From assembly GCF_000419765.1 (NCBI RefSeq), contig NZ_ATTQ01000007.1:62001-126000 (forward strand): a DNA stretch of 64,000 nt. Direction: 5' to 3'. This document shows, piece after piece, positions 1-8,465 of the stretch (position 1 is its first letter; every line of letters begins with the position of its first letter). Source of the stretch: Rhizobium mongolense USDA 1844 (GTDB taxonomy: Bacteria > Pseudomonadota > Alphaproteobacteria > Rhizobiales > Rhizobiaceae). A program made the translations under genes and the position numbers. A model generated the notes under the pieces. The model made no database searches, had not been told where the DNA came from, and saw only the letters and a program-made list of their open reading frames with translations.

Positions 1-294
1 GCCGAACCCGCTCGGCGTGCAGATCCAGGGCGCGGACCCATAATAAACCTTGGACCCCGCGCTCACTGGCGCTGCCGCTTTGGTGCTCGCCACCGCATAG
101 CTGTAGATCTTGCTGCTGCGCGGCACATTGGTAACCACGGTTTTTGCCGGCTTTGCATTGGAGGCAAGTGCCAGGTCGTCATCGACGGCCGCGCATGAGA
201 TCGGTCCTGCAGCGATGAGCATCAGCCCAAAAGCCAGCGCAGTCCTGCGGACGGTATCCGACGTCCGCATTCCGGTGAAATCGAAGTTCCGCAT
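1..294 (-). CDS. Small secreted or lipoprotein of unknown function (3' end missing)
   Basis: The frame opens at an ATG preceded by a good GGGGAAAG ribosome site and stays open to the window edge, so only the first 98 residues are visible. Residues 18-34 are a hydrophobic export signal ending GPISC, so Cys34 could be a lipidated cysteine, although the lipobox is imperfect. The mature part is rich in Ala, Ser and Lys and ends in view with a PWICTPSGFG motif of the sort seen at the C-terminus of small exported rhizobial proteins. I do not recognise a function. It is divergent from the polysaccharide operon at 665 and shares the AT-rich intergenic region with it. Confidence 0.6.
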   Translation of the reverse strand, partial: MRNFDFTGMRTSDTVRRTALAFGLMLIAAGPISCAAVDDDLALASNAKPAKTVVTNVPRSSKIYSYAVASTKAAAPVSAGSKVYYGSAPWICTPSGFG

Positions 295-664
295 CGCTCT
301 TTCCCCTCAACAAGGCAGCCTTTTGCCTGCCTTCCCCACCCATGTCTAGAACGTATTGGTTGAGCGAAGCTTGCATTGTCGATTCTGTAACCAAATCCAA
401 CATGGTTAAGCAGGATTAAACACGCTTACATCAACTGTATTACAAGAGTAATCAATTCGAAATAGCCCACGGTTTTTATATTGACGGAATATAAAAGCCT
501 AATATCATCAACCGTAGATAGACTTGATTTAGCAGGTTGGGCCAAAATCTACTTGGATAATTCAAGTATTTATCTATTTTGCTTCGGAGTAATTCTGGAG
601 ACTGAAGGAGATCTATTAAAATTTAGGGGTCAGTGTTCTTGATCCCATTGGGAAGGGGTTTGTA
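295..664. promoter_or_regulatory. AT-rich divergent control region
   Basis: These 370 bases separate two divergent genes and are clearly more AT-rich than the rest of the window, with runs such as tattttatattgac. They must hold promoters for both sides. I see no confident -35/-10 pair. A purine-rich GGGAAGGGG lies just upstream of the ATG at 665. In Sinorhizobium the comparable operon is switched on by the c-di-GMP-binding AraC-type protein CuxR. No cuxR-like gene is next to the operon here, and I cannot identify an operator by eye. Confidence 0.5.
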
Positions 665-1684
665 ATGCGTAGTTTCGTTCCCAACGAAATATGTTCCGGT
701 CATGATAACCTATCGGGCCGGACACCGAAGAAAGTGCTCGTCAACGGAGGCGCAGGATTCCTCGGCTCCCATCTTTGCGAGCGGCTTCTCAAGGGCGGCC
801 ACGAAGTCATCTGTCTGGATAATTTCTCGACCGGCCGCCGATCCAACGTCCACCATCTCCGGCCATTTTCACGTTTTCGGATCATCGAGCACGATGTTCG
901 CAGTCCGTTTGACGTGGATGCGACGCTGATTTTCAATTTCGCGTCTCCGGCATCTCCGCCCGATTATCAGCGTGATCCGGTCGGGACGCTGCTCACCAAT
1001 GTGCTCGGCGCCGTCAATGCGCTTGATCTCGCACGGCGGAACGGGGCGACGATCGTGCAGTCCTCGACCTCCGAGGTCTACGGCGATCCGGAGCACAGCC
1101 CGCAGCGGGAGAGCTATTGCGGCAACGTCAACCCGGTCGGTCCGCGTGCCTGCTATGACGAAGGCAAGCGCAGTGCCGAGACGCTGTTCTTCGACTACCA
1201 TCGAACCTACGGCGTCGATATCCGGGTCGGGCGGATATTCAACACCTACGGGCCGCGCATGCGTCCGGATGACGGCCGCGTGGTCTCGAATTTCATCGTC
1301 CAGGCGCTGCAGAACAAGAACATCACCATTTACGGCGATGGCTCGCAGACCCGTTCCTTCTGCTATGTCGACGATCTGATCGAAGGGTTCCTTCGTTTCT
1401 CGAACGCCGGGAAGAAATGCACCGGGCCGATCAATCTCGGCAATCCGGCCGAAATCCCGGTGCGCCAGCTCGCCGAGATGATCCGCGAGATGACGAACTC
1501 GCGCTCACGCATCGTTCATCTGCCTCGGGTCACAGATGACCCGAAACAGCGGCGGCCGGATATCTCTCGGGCCCAGGCAAAACTCGGCTGGCAGCCGCGT
1601 GTCGCGCTGGAAGTCGGCCTTGGAAAGACGATCGAATATTTCGAGGCACGTCTTTCCGCGGCAAAGGTAGCGGAGGCCGTATGA
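665..1684 (+). CDS. uxs1: UDP-glucuronate decarboxylase (UDP-xylose synthase)
   Basis: This short-chain dehydrogenase/reductase-fold enzyme should convert UDP-glucuronate to UDP-xylose with bound NAD. Residues 27-34 form the NAD-binding NGGAGFLG loop and D52 begins the LDNFSTG segment. TSEVYGDP lies at 135-142, the catalytic Y164xxxK168 sits in CYDEGKR, and IFNTYGPRM follows near 191-199. This set is characteristic of the UXS branch rather than rfbB or galE. The length, 339 residues, is normal. The stop is followed at once by the next gene, so the two are co-transcribed. With the 4-epimerase and synthase behind it, the order matches uxs1-uxe-apsS of Sinorhizobium; the symbol rests on that synteny. 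Confidence 0.85.
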   Translation: MRSFVPNEICSGHDNLSGRTPKKVLVNGGAGFLGSHLCERLLKGGHEVICLDNFSTGRRSNVHHLRPFSRFRIIEHDVRSPFDVDATLIFNFASPASPPDYQRDPVGTLLTNVLGAVNALDLARRNGATIVQSSTSEVYGDPEHSPQRESYCGNVNPVGPRACYDEGKRSAETLFFDYHRTYGVDIRVGRIFNTYGPRMRPDDGRVVSNFIVQALQNKNITIYGDGSQTRSFCYVDDLIEGFLRFSNAGKKCTGPINLGNPAEIPVRQLAEMIREMTNSRSRIVHLPRVTDDPKQRRPDISRAQAKLGWQPRVALEVGLGKTIEYFEARLSAAKVAEAV

Positions 1685-1685
1685 G

Positions 1686-2669
1686 ATGTCTCCCTACATC
1701 ATCGTCACTGGTGGTGCCGGGTTCATCGGCAGCCACATCTGCAAGGCGCTGGCCGGCGCGGGGTTCACGCCGGTCGCATATGACAATCTGTCGACCGGCC
1801 ATCAGGATGCCGTTCGTTGGGGTCCGCTTATCGATGCCGACATCGCCGATGTCGGCTCCCTGAAAAAGGCGCTCGGCCGGTTCGAGCCGGTATGCGTCAT
1901 CCATTGCGCGGCGAATGCGTATGTCGGCGAGTCCGTCGCAGATCCGCGCAAGTACTATCGCAACAATGTTTCAGGCAGCCTTGCGCTTTTGGAAGCGTGC
2001 CTTGACCAGCAAGTTGATCGCATCGTCTTTTCGAGCAGCTGCGCGACCTATGGCATTCCGGCGGCATTGCCGATCCGCGAGGAGATGGCTCAGCAGCCGG
2101 TCAATCCCTACGGACGAACGAAACTGATCTTCGAAATGGCGCTGGAGGATTATGCCGCCGCCTATGGCCTTCGTTTCGTGTCACTGCGTTACTTCAATGC
2201 CGCCGGCGCCGATCCGCAGGGCGATCTTGCCGAACGTCATGAACCTGAAACTCATCTCATCCCGCGCGCGTTGCTTGCGGCTGCACACCGTCTGCCGTGC
2301 CTGGAGGTTTTCGGCAATGACTACGAGACCGAGGATGGCACCTGTGTTCGCGACTACATCCATGTCAGCGATCTCGCGCAAGCCCACCTTGCCGCCGTCG
2401 ACTACCTTGCAAGCGGCGGCGAAACGCTGCGAGTCAATCTCGGTTCCGGACATGGCACCTCCGTCGGCGAGATACTGAGCGCCATCCATCGCATCACCGG
2501 ACACGAGGTCCCGGTTCACTACGATATCCGCCGCGCCGGCGACCCGCCGGTGCTTTTTGCCGATACCGCACGGGCGCGGGCGGTTCTCGGCTTCACGCCG
2601 CAGTTCTCCGATATCGACACGATCATCCGCACGGCGAGCCCGACCTTCGGTCTGGAGGTACGCGCATGA
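1686..2669 (+). CDS. uxe: UDP-sugar 4-epimerase (UDP-xylose/UDP-glucose type)
   Basis: A GalE-family epimerase of 327 residues. It shows GGAGFIG at 9-15, the SSSCATYG segment at 116-123 and the catalytic Y142xxxK146 in NPYGRTK. The family interconverts UDP-glucose and UDP-galactose. Placed directly behind a UDP-xylose synthase, it more likely makes UDP-L-arabinose from UDP-xylose, as reported for the bifunctional Uxe of Sinorhizobium meliloti; that substrate is inferred from context. The start lies one base after the uxs1 stop and the stop overlaps the next start (ATGA), so the three genes are translationally coupled. A plain galE/exoB role cannot be excluded. Confidence 0.82.
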   Translation: MSPYIIVTGGAGFIGSHICKALAGAGFTPVAYDNLSTGHQDAVRWGPLIDADIADVGSLKKALGRFEPVCVIHCAANAYVGESVADPRKYYRNNVSGSLALLEACLDQQVDRIVFSSSCATYGIPAALPIREEMAQQPVNPYGRTKLIFEMALEDYAAAYGLRFVSLRYFNAAGADPQGDLAERHEPETHLIPRALLAAAHRLPCLEVFGNDYETEDGTCVRDYIHVSDLAQAHLAAVDYLASGGETLRVNLGSGHGTSVGEILSAIHRITGHEVPVHYDIRRAGDPPVLFADTARARAVLGFTPQFSDIDTIIRTASPTFGLEVRA

Positions 2670-4555
2670 ACGTAGCGCCATTCGTGACCAGACAGAGAAG
2701 GGCGACGACGGCTCGTGCTGCTAGACAGGACGCGCTCGAGCCCATCTTTGCAGGCTGGAGCCGCGCCGCCTACTGGTTCGGTGTCGCCTGCTGGCTCGCC
2801 GCGCTTGCCTATTTCTGGACATGGTGGCTGCAGCCCTCCCATGTGATCTCAACGCCGGCATTCATCATGACGACGGCGACCGTTGCCTGGCTCACGCTGA
2901 TCCCGGCCTATTTCATCTTCATCTTCGTCAATGCGAAGCGGATGAAGCATTCGGCTGCCGTGCCCCCGGGCCGCATCGCCATGGTGGTCACCAAGGCGCC
3001 GTCCGAGCCCTTCGAGGTGGTGCGCAAGACATTGCTCGCCATGCTGGATCAGAAAGGCGTCGAGTTCGACATCTGGCTCGCCGACGAGGATCCGGCGGAA
3101 GAGACGAAGCGCTGGTGCGCCCAGCATGGCATCTTCATTTCGACGCGCAAAAGCGTTGCCGCCTATCACCGGACTGAGTGGCCGCGCCGGACGCGCTGCA
3201 AGGAAGGCAACCTTGCTTATTTTTACGATCGCTACGGTTATGACCGCTATGATTTCGTGGCGCAGTTCGATGCCGACCACGTACCCGAGCCGACTTATCT
3301 GCAGGAGGTCATGAAACCCTTCGCCGATCCGCGCGTCGGCTATGTCTCGGCTCCTAGCATCTGCGATGCGAATGCCGCCGGCAGTTGGGCCGCAAGAGGC
3401 AGGCTCTATGCCGAGGCAAGCCTCCATGGTTCGCTTCAGGCTGGTTACAACGGCGGCTGGGCGCCGCTCTGCATCGGCTCGCATTATGCCGTGCGCACCG
3501 CAGCGTTGCGTCAGATCGGCGGCCTCGGACCGGAACTCGCCGAAGATCACTCGACGACGCTGATGATGAACGCCGGCGGCTGGCGCGGCGTGCATGCGCT
3601 CGATGCGATCGCCCATGGCGACGGCCCGGCGACGTTTGCCGATCTCGTCGTCCAGGAATTCCAGTGGTCGCGGAGCCTGGTGACGATCCTGCTGCAATAC
3701 TCGCGCAACTACGTGCCGAAGCTGCCGCTGAAGCTGAAGTTCCAGTTCCTGTTTTCGCAGGTCTGGTATCCGCTGTTTTCGGCGTTCATGGTGCTAATGT
3801 TCGCCCTGCCGGTCTTGGCCCTGCTGACAGGTCACGTCTTCGTCGGCGTCACCTATCCGGACTTCCTGCTGCATTTCTCGCCGCTGTCTCTGGTGCTGAT
3901 TGCGCTTGCTCTCTTCTGGAGGCGCAGCGCAACTTTCCGGCCATATGACGCCAAGCTTTTCGGCTGGGAGGGCATTGCCTTCGTTCTCCTGCGCTGGCCG
4001 TGGTCGCTTGCCGGAAGCCTGGCCGCGCTGCGCGATCACGTCTCCGGCTCCTTTGTCGATTTCCGCATCACGCCGAAGGGCACGCAAGCGCAGAGGACGC
4101 TGCCGCCGGTCGTTCTGCTTCCCTATGTGCTGCTGGCGGGTATTTCCCTTGCCGCGATGGTGCTGGCACCTGCCGAAGGCGCTGCCCGCGGCTTTTATAT
4201 CTTCGCCGGCATCAACGCCGTGATCTACGCCGCGCTGGCCGTGCTGATCGTTGCGCGCCACGCACGCGAAAACGGGCTGCCGCTTATGCCCCGCACACAT
4301 GGTCTTAGGCTCGTGGCGGCCAGCGCGCTGACGCTTCTTGTCGCCAGCAGCGGCGAAATCCGCCTGCACGGCCTGGGCAGTCTCGAAGCGCTGTCGCATG
4401 GCCAGGGCATCGTCAGTTTCACGGAAGCAAAATTCGCAGTCGCAGGCGCCGGTCTCGGCGGCGGCAAGACGCGGATCGTCAAATTCCGCTTCAAGTGGAA
4501 CGGGTTCCGGCAGCAGGCTGCCGCAGGATCAAAGAGAGTGGAGCCGAGCGCGTAG
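2666..4555 (+). CDS. apsS: Processive GT2 polysaccharide synthase, cellulose-synthase-like, membrane-bound
   Basis: A 629-residue inner-membrane glycosyltransferase. Two N-terminal membrane segments (about 33-53 and 68-90) are followed by a cytosolic GT2 domain with LADED at 138-142, the metal-binding DAD at 202-204 and an ED pair at 293-294. Several membrane segments follow from about 365. The usual QxxRW product-channel motif is replaced by QEFQW at 330-334. Such enzymes polymerise a beta-linked glycan and move it across the membrane at the same time. The neighbours supply UDP-xylose and a 4-epimerised UDP-sugar, so an arabinose-containing polymer is the best guess. A mannan or glucomannan is a possible alternative, given the GH26-like gene downstream. 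Confidence 0.8.
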   Translation: MNVAPFVTRQRRATTARAARQDALEPIFAGWSRAAYWFGVACWLAALAYFWTWWLQPSHVISTPAFIMTTATVAWLTLIPAYFIFIFVNAKRMKHSAAVPPGRIAMVVTKAPSEPFEVVRKTLLAMLDQKGVEFDIWLADEDPAEETKRWCAQHGIFISTRKSVAAYHRTEWPRRTRCKEGNLAYFYDRYGYDRYDFVAQFDADHVPEPTYLQEVMKPFADPRVGYVSAPSICDANAAGSWAARGRLYAEASLHGSLQAGYNGGWAPLCIGSHYAVRTAALRQIGGLGPELAEDHSTTLMMNAGGWRGVHALDAIAHGDGPATFADLVVQEFQWSRSLVTILLQYSRNYVPKLPLKLKFQFLFSQVWYPLFSAFMVLMFALPVLALLTGHVFVGVTYPDFLLHFSPLSLVLIALALFWRRSATFRPYDAKLFGWEGIAFVLLRWPWSLAGSLAALRDHVSGSFVDFRITPKGTQAQRTLPPVVLLPYVLLAGISLAAMVLAPAEGAARGFYIFAGINAVIYAALAVLIVARHARENGLPLMPRTHGLRLVAASALTLLVASSGEIRLHGLGSLEALSHGQGIVSFTEAKFAVAGAGLGGGKTRIVKFRFKWNGFRQQAAAGSKRVEPSA

Positions 4556-4601
4556 AGTCAAAGCCATGTCGGCGGGTGCGCTTCGGTCGAAGGAGGGTGC
4601 A

Positions 4602-5108
4602 ATGAGAATAGGAACAAGAACATATGGCGCGGCGGCTGCCGTCCTCAGCCTCGTACTTTGCTTGCCGGGCGCGGCAGCGGGAGCCGAAGCGAAGAAAGCG
4701 CCGATGCCGCTCAGCGCCTACGAACTCTACCAGCTCTATCGCGACAAGACCTGGACCTGGGCCGCCGGTGGCGGCCGCTTCATGGACGAAGGCCGCCGCT
4801 TCGTCGCCTGGACGAATGATGGCGGCAAACAATGGGTGGCCGAGGGCCGGTGGGCTGTCGACGATCTCGGGCAGATGTGCATGCGTGCTACCTGGACGAA
4901 CGAACAAGGCCCGGCCCGCGTCAGCACCTGCTTCGGTCACCGCAAGATCGGCAGGGTGATTTATCAGAAGCGCCAGCCCGACGGCAATTGGTACATCTTC
5001 CGCCACGCCTCAGCGCGCGCCGGCGATGAATATCTGAAGCTCGTGCCGGCGGACACCGTCAGCGCCAATGCGGATGCCTACAGGCAGAAGCTGATGGCTC
5101 GGAGGTAA
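4602..5108 (+). CDS. Exported DUF995-family protein
   Basis: A 168-residue protein starting at the ATG behind a strong AGGAGGG site; the frame is open further upstream but lacks a better start. Residues 1-28 form a cleavable signal peptide (ending AAAGA). The mature part contains the DUF995 pattern, with LYQLYRDKTWTW, a WVAEGRW core and a paired-cysteine region CMRATW...STCFG, so it is probably a small periplasmic beta-sheet domain. No enzyme activity is known to me. It lies between the synthase and a glycoside hydrolase and is probably an accessory factor for polymer export or processing. Confidence 0.7.
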   Translation: MRIGTRTYGAAAAVLSLVLCLPGAAAGAEAKKAPMPLSAYELYQLYRDKTWTWAAGGGRFMDEGRRFVAWTNDGGKQWVAEGRWAVDDLGQMCMRATWTNEQGPARVSTCFGHRKIGRVIYQKRQPDGNWYIFRHASARAGDEYLKLVPADTVSANADAYRQKLMARR

Positions 5109-5120
5109 GAGGAGAAGGCC

Positions 5121-6086
5121 ATGAAGAAGCTAAGGGAAAGAATAGTCTCGGCCACCGCGATCGCGCTGCTGCTATCGGTCGCAGCCGGCCCCGCAACGCC
5201 GAGCCTGGCGCAGGACGCAGCTGGAGTTCCAGCACCCTTGAGCCGGTCAATCGTTGACAAGCGTCCCGTTCTGCATGCGGACGGCATCAAGTTCGGCGCC
5301 TATGACCCGCACGGCGATTTCACGTCGCAGCAGGGTGTCGCGACCGAACACCTGTTCCTGCCGTGGGAAGACGTCGATCTCGAAACGCTGGAGGCGGCAG
5401 ACGCCTATGCGCAGGCGAGGGGACGCAACCTGCTGATTTCCGTCGAACCCTGGTCATGGGATGTCGACTGGCGACTGACCTCCGATGAGCTGCGCCGGAA
5501 GGTCCTGCGCGGCGATTACGACGTCAATATGCGTGCGATCGCCCGGGCGATCACAAAGCTCAAGAGCCCGGTCATCGTCCGCTGGGGGCAGGAAATGGAA
5601 GATCAGGACAGCCGGTTCTCCTGGGCTGGCTGGAACCCGCGCGACTATGTCACCGCATATCGGCGAATGATGGATATCGTGCGTGCCGAGGCACCTGGGG
5701 TGGAAGTGATGTGGTCGCCGAAGGGGCTTGACGGCCTCGATGCCTACTATCCGGGTGACGATTATGTCGATCTCGTCGGCCTCTCCGTCTTCGGCCTGGA
5801 GCCCTACGACACGCTCGCCTATGGCGGTCCGCGTGACTTCCGCCAGGCGCTGACGGACGGCTACCGCCGAGTCTCGGGATATGGCAAGCCCATCTGGGTA
5901 GCCGAACTGGGCTATGAGGGGACAGACGCCTACATGCGGCCGTGGATCGACACCGTGACGTTGAAGCATAGCGATTTTCCGAAACTGGAAGAAGTCGTCT
6001 ATTTCAACGACCGCGACGTCCATGCCTGGCCCTTCAATCTTGGCCGTCCCAACTGGAGGGTCATCAAGGGCGACGAGACGAACTAG
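5121..6086 (+). CDS. Secreted glycoside hydrolase, GH26-like
   Basis: A 321-residue exported (beta/alpha)8-type hydrolase. The start follows GAGGAGAAGG. A signal peptide covers residues 1-30. RWGQEMED at 154-161 supplies the likely acid/base glutamate (E158) and VAELGYEG at 260-267 supplies the likely nucleophile E262, the spacing expected for clan GH-A families such as GH26. SVEPW at 107-111 and MWSPKG at 198-202 fit substrate-binding loops. Its place at the end of the synthase operon suggests that it trims or releases the polymer during export. GH26 enzymes are mostly beta-mannanases, but the substrate here is not shown by the sequence. The family assignment is from motifs only. Confidence 0.7.
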   Translation: MKKLRERIVSATAIALLLSVAAGPATPSLAQDAAGVPAPLSRSIVDKRPVLHADGIKFGAYDPHGDFTSQQGVATEHLFLPWEDVDLETLEAADAYAQARGRNLLISVEPWSWDVDWRLTSDELRRKVLRGDYDVNMRAIARAITKLKSPVIVRWGQEMEDQDSRFSWAGWNPRDYVTAYRRMMDIVRAEAPGVEVMWSPKGLDGLDAYYPGDDYVDLVGLSVFGLEPYDTLAYGGPRDFRQALTDGYRRVSGYGKPIWVAELGYEGTDAYMRPWIDTVTLKHSDFPKLEEVVYFNDRDVHAWPFNLGRPNWRVIKGDETN

Positions 6087-6211
6087 GCGTCGTCGACCAA
6101 GAGCTGTAGATGGCTAGCCCGGTCTCTCGCGACTGCATCGGGCTGGCGCAGGCCAGGAGAAGTAGATTATAAGCGAGTTATCGACCCCGATCTGCTGATA
6201 GGCACGCCGAC

Positions 6212-7174
6212 ATGACTGAGCCTGGCTCGGTGATCGACTGGCTTCTCCACTCCGACCCATCGATCCGATGGCAAGTGATGCGCGACCTGATTGACGCCCC
6301 GGAACCGGAGTGGGCGGCGGAGCGGGCGAAGGTGGAGACCGAGGGCTGGGGCGCCTGACTTCTTTCCTACCAGGACGAGGACGGGCAATGGGCGGGCGGC
6401 TCCTTCGTCCCAGCCGATTTTGATCCTTGCGAGTGGAAGGAGCACGGTCAGCCGTGGACGGCCACGACCTTTTCGTTGTCGCAGCTCCGGGAATTTGGTC
6501 TCAATCCCTCGTCGGATCGGGCCAAACGAACTGTCGAATTGATTGGCGTTAACGCACGTTGGGATGAGGGCGGCCAGCCCTACTGGGAGGGCGAAGTCTA
6601 GGAGTGCATCAACGGCCGGACCGTTGCCGATGGTGCCTATTCTTGGGGTTGACGTCTCGTCCATTGTCGACAGGCTGATAGGCGAGCGTCTCGCTGACGG
6701 CGGCTGGAACTGTGAGAGGCTTGCCGGCTCGGTCCGCTCGTCATTCGCCAGCACGATCAACGTGCTGGAAGGGCTCCTGGAATACGAGATAGCCACAGGG
6801 GGGTACGCGCAAATCTCAAGAGGCTCGCAGGTCTGGCGAGGAATATCTGCTTGAGCGTAACCTCTTCCGCCGTCTCGGCACGGGTGAGCCGGCAGACGAG
6901 CGGTTTCTGCGCTTCCTGCATCCGAACCGTTGGCGCTACGACGTCTTGCGTGCGCTCGACTATTTCCGCTGCTCTGCGATGCTGACCGGCGCCGATCCCG
7001 ACCCGCGACTTGGCTAGGCTATCGGCCACGTCCGTTCCAGACGCCTGGAGAACGGTACCTGGCCCCTCGACTGGAGCCTGACGGGGCGGGTGTGGTTCGA
7101 GGTCGACGACGGGCAGGGCCGCCCTCGCGATGGGTGACCCTGCGGGCTATGCGGGTGCTTAGGTGGTGGGAGGG
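6212..7174 (+). pseudogene. Decayed squalene-cyclase-like / prenyltransferase-repeat gene
   Basis: Translated pieces form one protein of the terpenoid-cyclase alpha/alpha-barrel type: IRWQVMRDLIDAPEPEW, then LSYQDEDGQWAGG, LADGGWNCE, RFLHPNRWRYDVLRALDYF, LENGTWPLDW and a final MRVLRWWE. The frame starts at ATG 6212 but is broken by TGA at 6356-6358 (probably from CGA), TAG at 6599-6601 (probably from GAG), a +1 shift near 6645, a shift near 6810, a further stop near 7015 and another shift near 7120. It is clearly dead. In intact relatives the domain is soluble and its substrate is unknown to me, so the annotation is of the fold only. Confidence 0.75.
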
Positions 7175-7280
7175 CCGATCGGGAAATTCCCATCAGGCCT
7201 ACGAACATTCCACAAAGGGAGAGATCGAGGCTGTTCGTTTCGCTGGCGCGCAGTGCCTGGGCTGACAGGGCCCAGAAACG

Positions 7281-7307
7281 AAAACGGCGCCAAAGCGGCG
7301 CCGTTTT
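7281..7307 (-). terminator. Rho-independent terminator of the DUF1127 gene
   Basis: A perfect 11-bp stem (7281-7291 with 7297-7307) containing GGCGCC, with a five-base loop. Read on the minus strand it ends in TTTTCGTTTC. It lies 23 bases beyond the stop of the DUF1127 gene at 7330-7473. Confidence 0.75.
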
Positions 7308-7329
7308 TGGTGTATCACGCCTGCCGCGA

Positions 7330-7473
7330 TTAGCGGAACGAGCGGGATGCGATGTTGCGAATCTCGTAGCGGCTGATGCCGATGTCGGAGAGCGTCTGGT
7401 TCGAAAGGTTGCCCAGCTCGTTGAGCGTGCGGCGGTAGCTAATCCAGCTCTTAGCAATGCGGATCGGGTTCAT
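7330..7473 (-). CDS. DUF1127 small protein (first copy)
   Basis: A 47-residue protein ending GISRYEIRNIASRSFR. It contains the compact DUF1127 pattern: an aromatic/basic helix (WISYRRTLNEL), then LSNQTLSDIGISRYEI. I chose the second of two close ATGs, at 7473, because AAGGAAG lies nine bases upstream of it but only about three from the ATG at 7479. DUF1127 proteins are numerous and highly expressed in alpha-proteobacteria. Some longer relatives bind RNA or influence phosphate metabolism and sRNA turnover; a role for this copy is inference. Its own terminator follows and a second copy lies upstream in the same direction. Confidence 0.85.
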   Translation of the reverse strand: MNPIRIAKSWISYRRTLNELGNLSNQTLSDIGISRYEIRNIASRSFR

Positions 7474-7697
7474 TGTCATCTTCCTTAGAACGTTGCCTCG
7501 CGGGCGGCGCCATCGCCGTCTCTGCGGTTGACATTCATATAATGGTTCCCGGTCATATTGTGCAGTGCAAAGAAAAGGCATCTGCTATGCGTTTGTGCAA
7601 TGTAATGCACGATAAATACGCAGAAGCCATTTTTTGAGCGGTAAAAGAGAAGGCGTTTTTCGCTGCAACTATTGCGAAAGTGTAAATTGAACAAAAG

Positions 7698-7730
7698 AAA
7701 ACGCCCGTTGCCGAAGGCACCGGGCGTTTT
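7698..7730 (-). terminator. Rho-independent terminator of the second DUF1127 gene
   Basis: Stem AAAACGCCCG / CGGGCGTTTT (7698-7707 with 7721-7730) with a 13-base loop. Read on the minus strand it continues TTTTCTTTTG. It lies 40 bases past the stop of the gene at 7771-7917. Confidence 0.75.
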
Positions 7731-7770
7731 GAAGGAGGAGATCAGCTTGGGAGGACGCTGATCGCCTGAA

Positions 7771-7917
7771 TTAGCGGCCAGAAGCCTCACGAGCAACGCG
7801 ATGGATGTCCGAACGGTCGATGCCGAGGTCGTGCAATTCGCGGTTGGTCATGCGGCCGAGTTCAGTAACGGTCTGACGGTACTTGCGCCAGTTGTTGAAA
7901 GAGCGTGTGAAGTTCAT
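7771..7917 (-). CDS. DUF1127 small protein (second copy)
   Basis: A 48-residue protein beginning MNFTRSFNNWRKYRQT. It contains LGRMTNRELHDLGIDRSDI, the typical DUF1127 core, and ends REASGR. The ATG at 7917 is preceded by GGAAAGGGGA at good distance. It differs from the copy at 7330 in most positions outside the core, so the pair is an old duplication. Both copies carry their own terminators and point the same way. The basic N-terminal helix would suit RNA binding, as proposed for family members, but that is inference. Confidence 0.88.
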   Translation of the reverse strand: MNFTRSFNNWRKYRQTVTELGRMTNRELHDLGIDRSDIHRVAREASGR

Positions 7918-8345
7918 TTTAATCCCCTTTCCGAGGGCTTGCCATCTGCCAGCTGCTGCCCATCAGCGCTGGCTTGCGTTTGATGACCAGAATATATGTT
8001 GCGCCGCGAAGAACTAACAGAGACAAGATTTCATTCCACCTATGCATTCGGCGCAAGTCTCTGGCGGGAAATTACGCGATTTCGCCGTTTTCTGGTCAAC
8101 GAATAGGCAGAATGTTTTTTGGTGGGCATGGCTTTAAGTTCGATTGGTCAAATCGCGGTCAGCCGGGATCGCTGCCGATATGGCCGCCTTCAAATTAAAA
8201 ACCAAGATCATCTCGCCCTTCGCCGCAGTTTTGTTATTGGCAAGAGCCCGGCGCGCTTTCCAGACCGTCGGAGCCGGGCGTTTCATGACTTAGCGAGCCT
8301 GTCGGCGAAATCCCTGCAAACCGGGAGGCTAATCGTTTTATGCCC
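7918..8345. other. Non-coding region upstream of the DUF1127 gene
   Basis: About 430 bases without a convincing gene on either strand. It must hold the promoter of the DUF1127 gene to its left. It contains one long-loop hairpin near 8252-8282 (GCCCGGC with GCCGGGC) that lacks a good T-run. I see nothing else of note. Confidence 0.5.
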
Positions 8346-8465
8346 GCAAACCAAAACGCCCACCGGGGGAGGATCCGGTGGGCGTCATGTTGATGACTGA
8401 CAACTGGGAGGAGGAGTGTTGTCAGTCTATCGGAGGGCGCTGGGAGGAGGAGTGCGCTGCTCCGA
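8346..8465 (-). ncRNA. Three-hairpin anti-Shine-Dalgarno sRNA (alpha-r14 / cuckoo / NfeR1 type)
   Basis: Read on the minus strand, three consecutive hairpins each carry an anti-SD loop. Hairpin 1 (8432-8463) has GCGC/GCGC with an outer GGAG/CUCC and loop ACUCCUCCUCCCA. Hairpin 2 (8397-8425) has a perfect 8-bp stem CUGACAAC/GUUGUCAG and the identical loop. Hairpin 3 (8356-8385) has an 11-bp stem, loop AUCCUCCC, and a trailing UUUGGUUU terminator. This is the architecture of the rhizobial alpha-r14 family, whose Sinorhizobium member NfeR1 influences osmoadaptation and nodulation, and of the cuckoo RNAs defined from CCUCCUCCC loops. It probably blocks ribosome binding sites of transport mRNAs in trans. 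The exact 5' end is not determined. Confidence 0.8.

Noticed and set aside
8252..8282. GC hairpin upstream of the DUF1127 genes
   Set aside because: The loop is over 15 bases and there is no T-run on either side, so a terminator is not supported.
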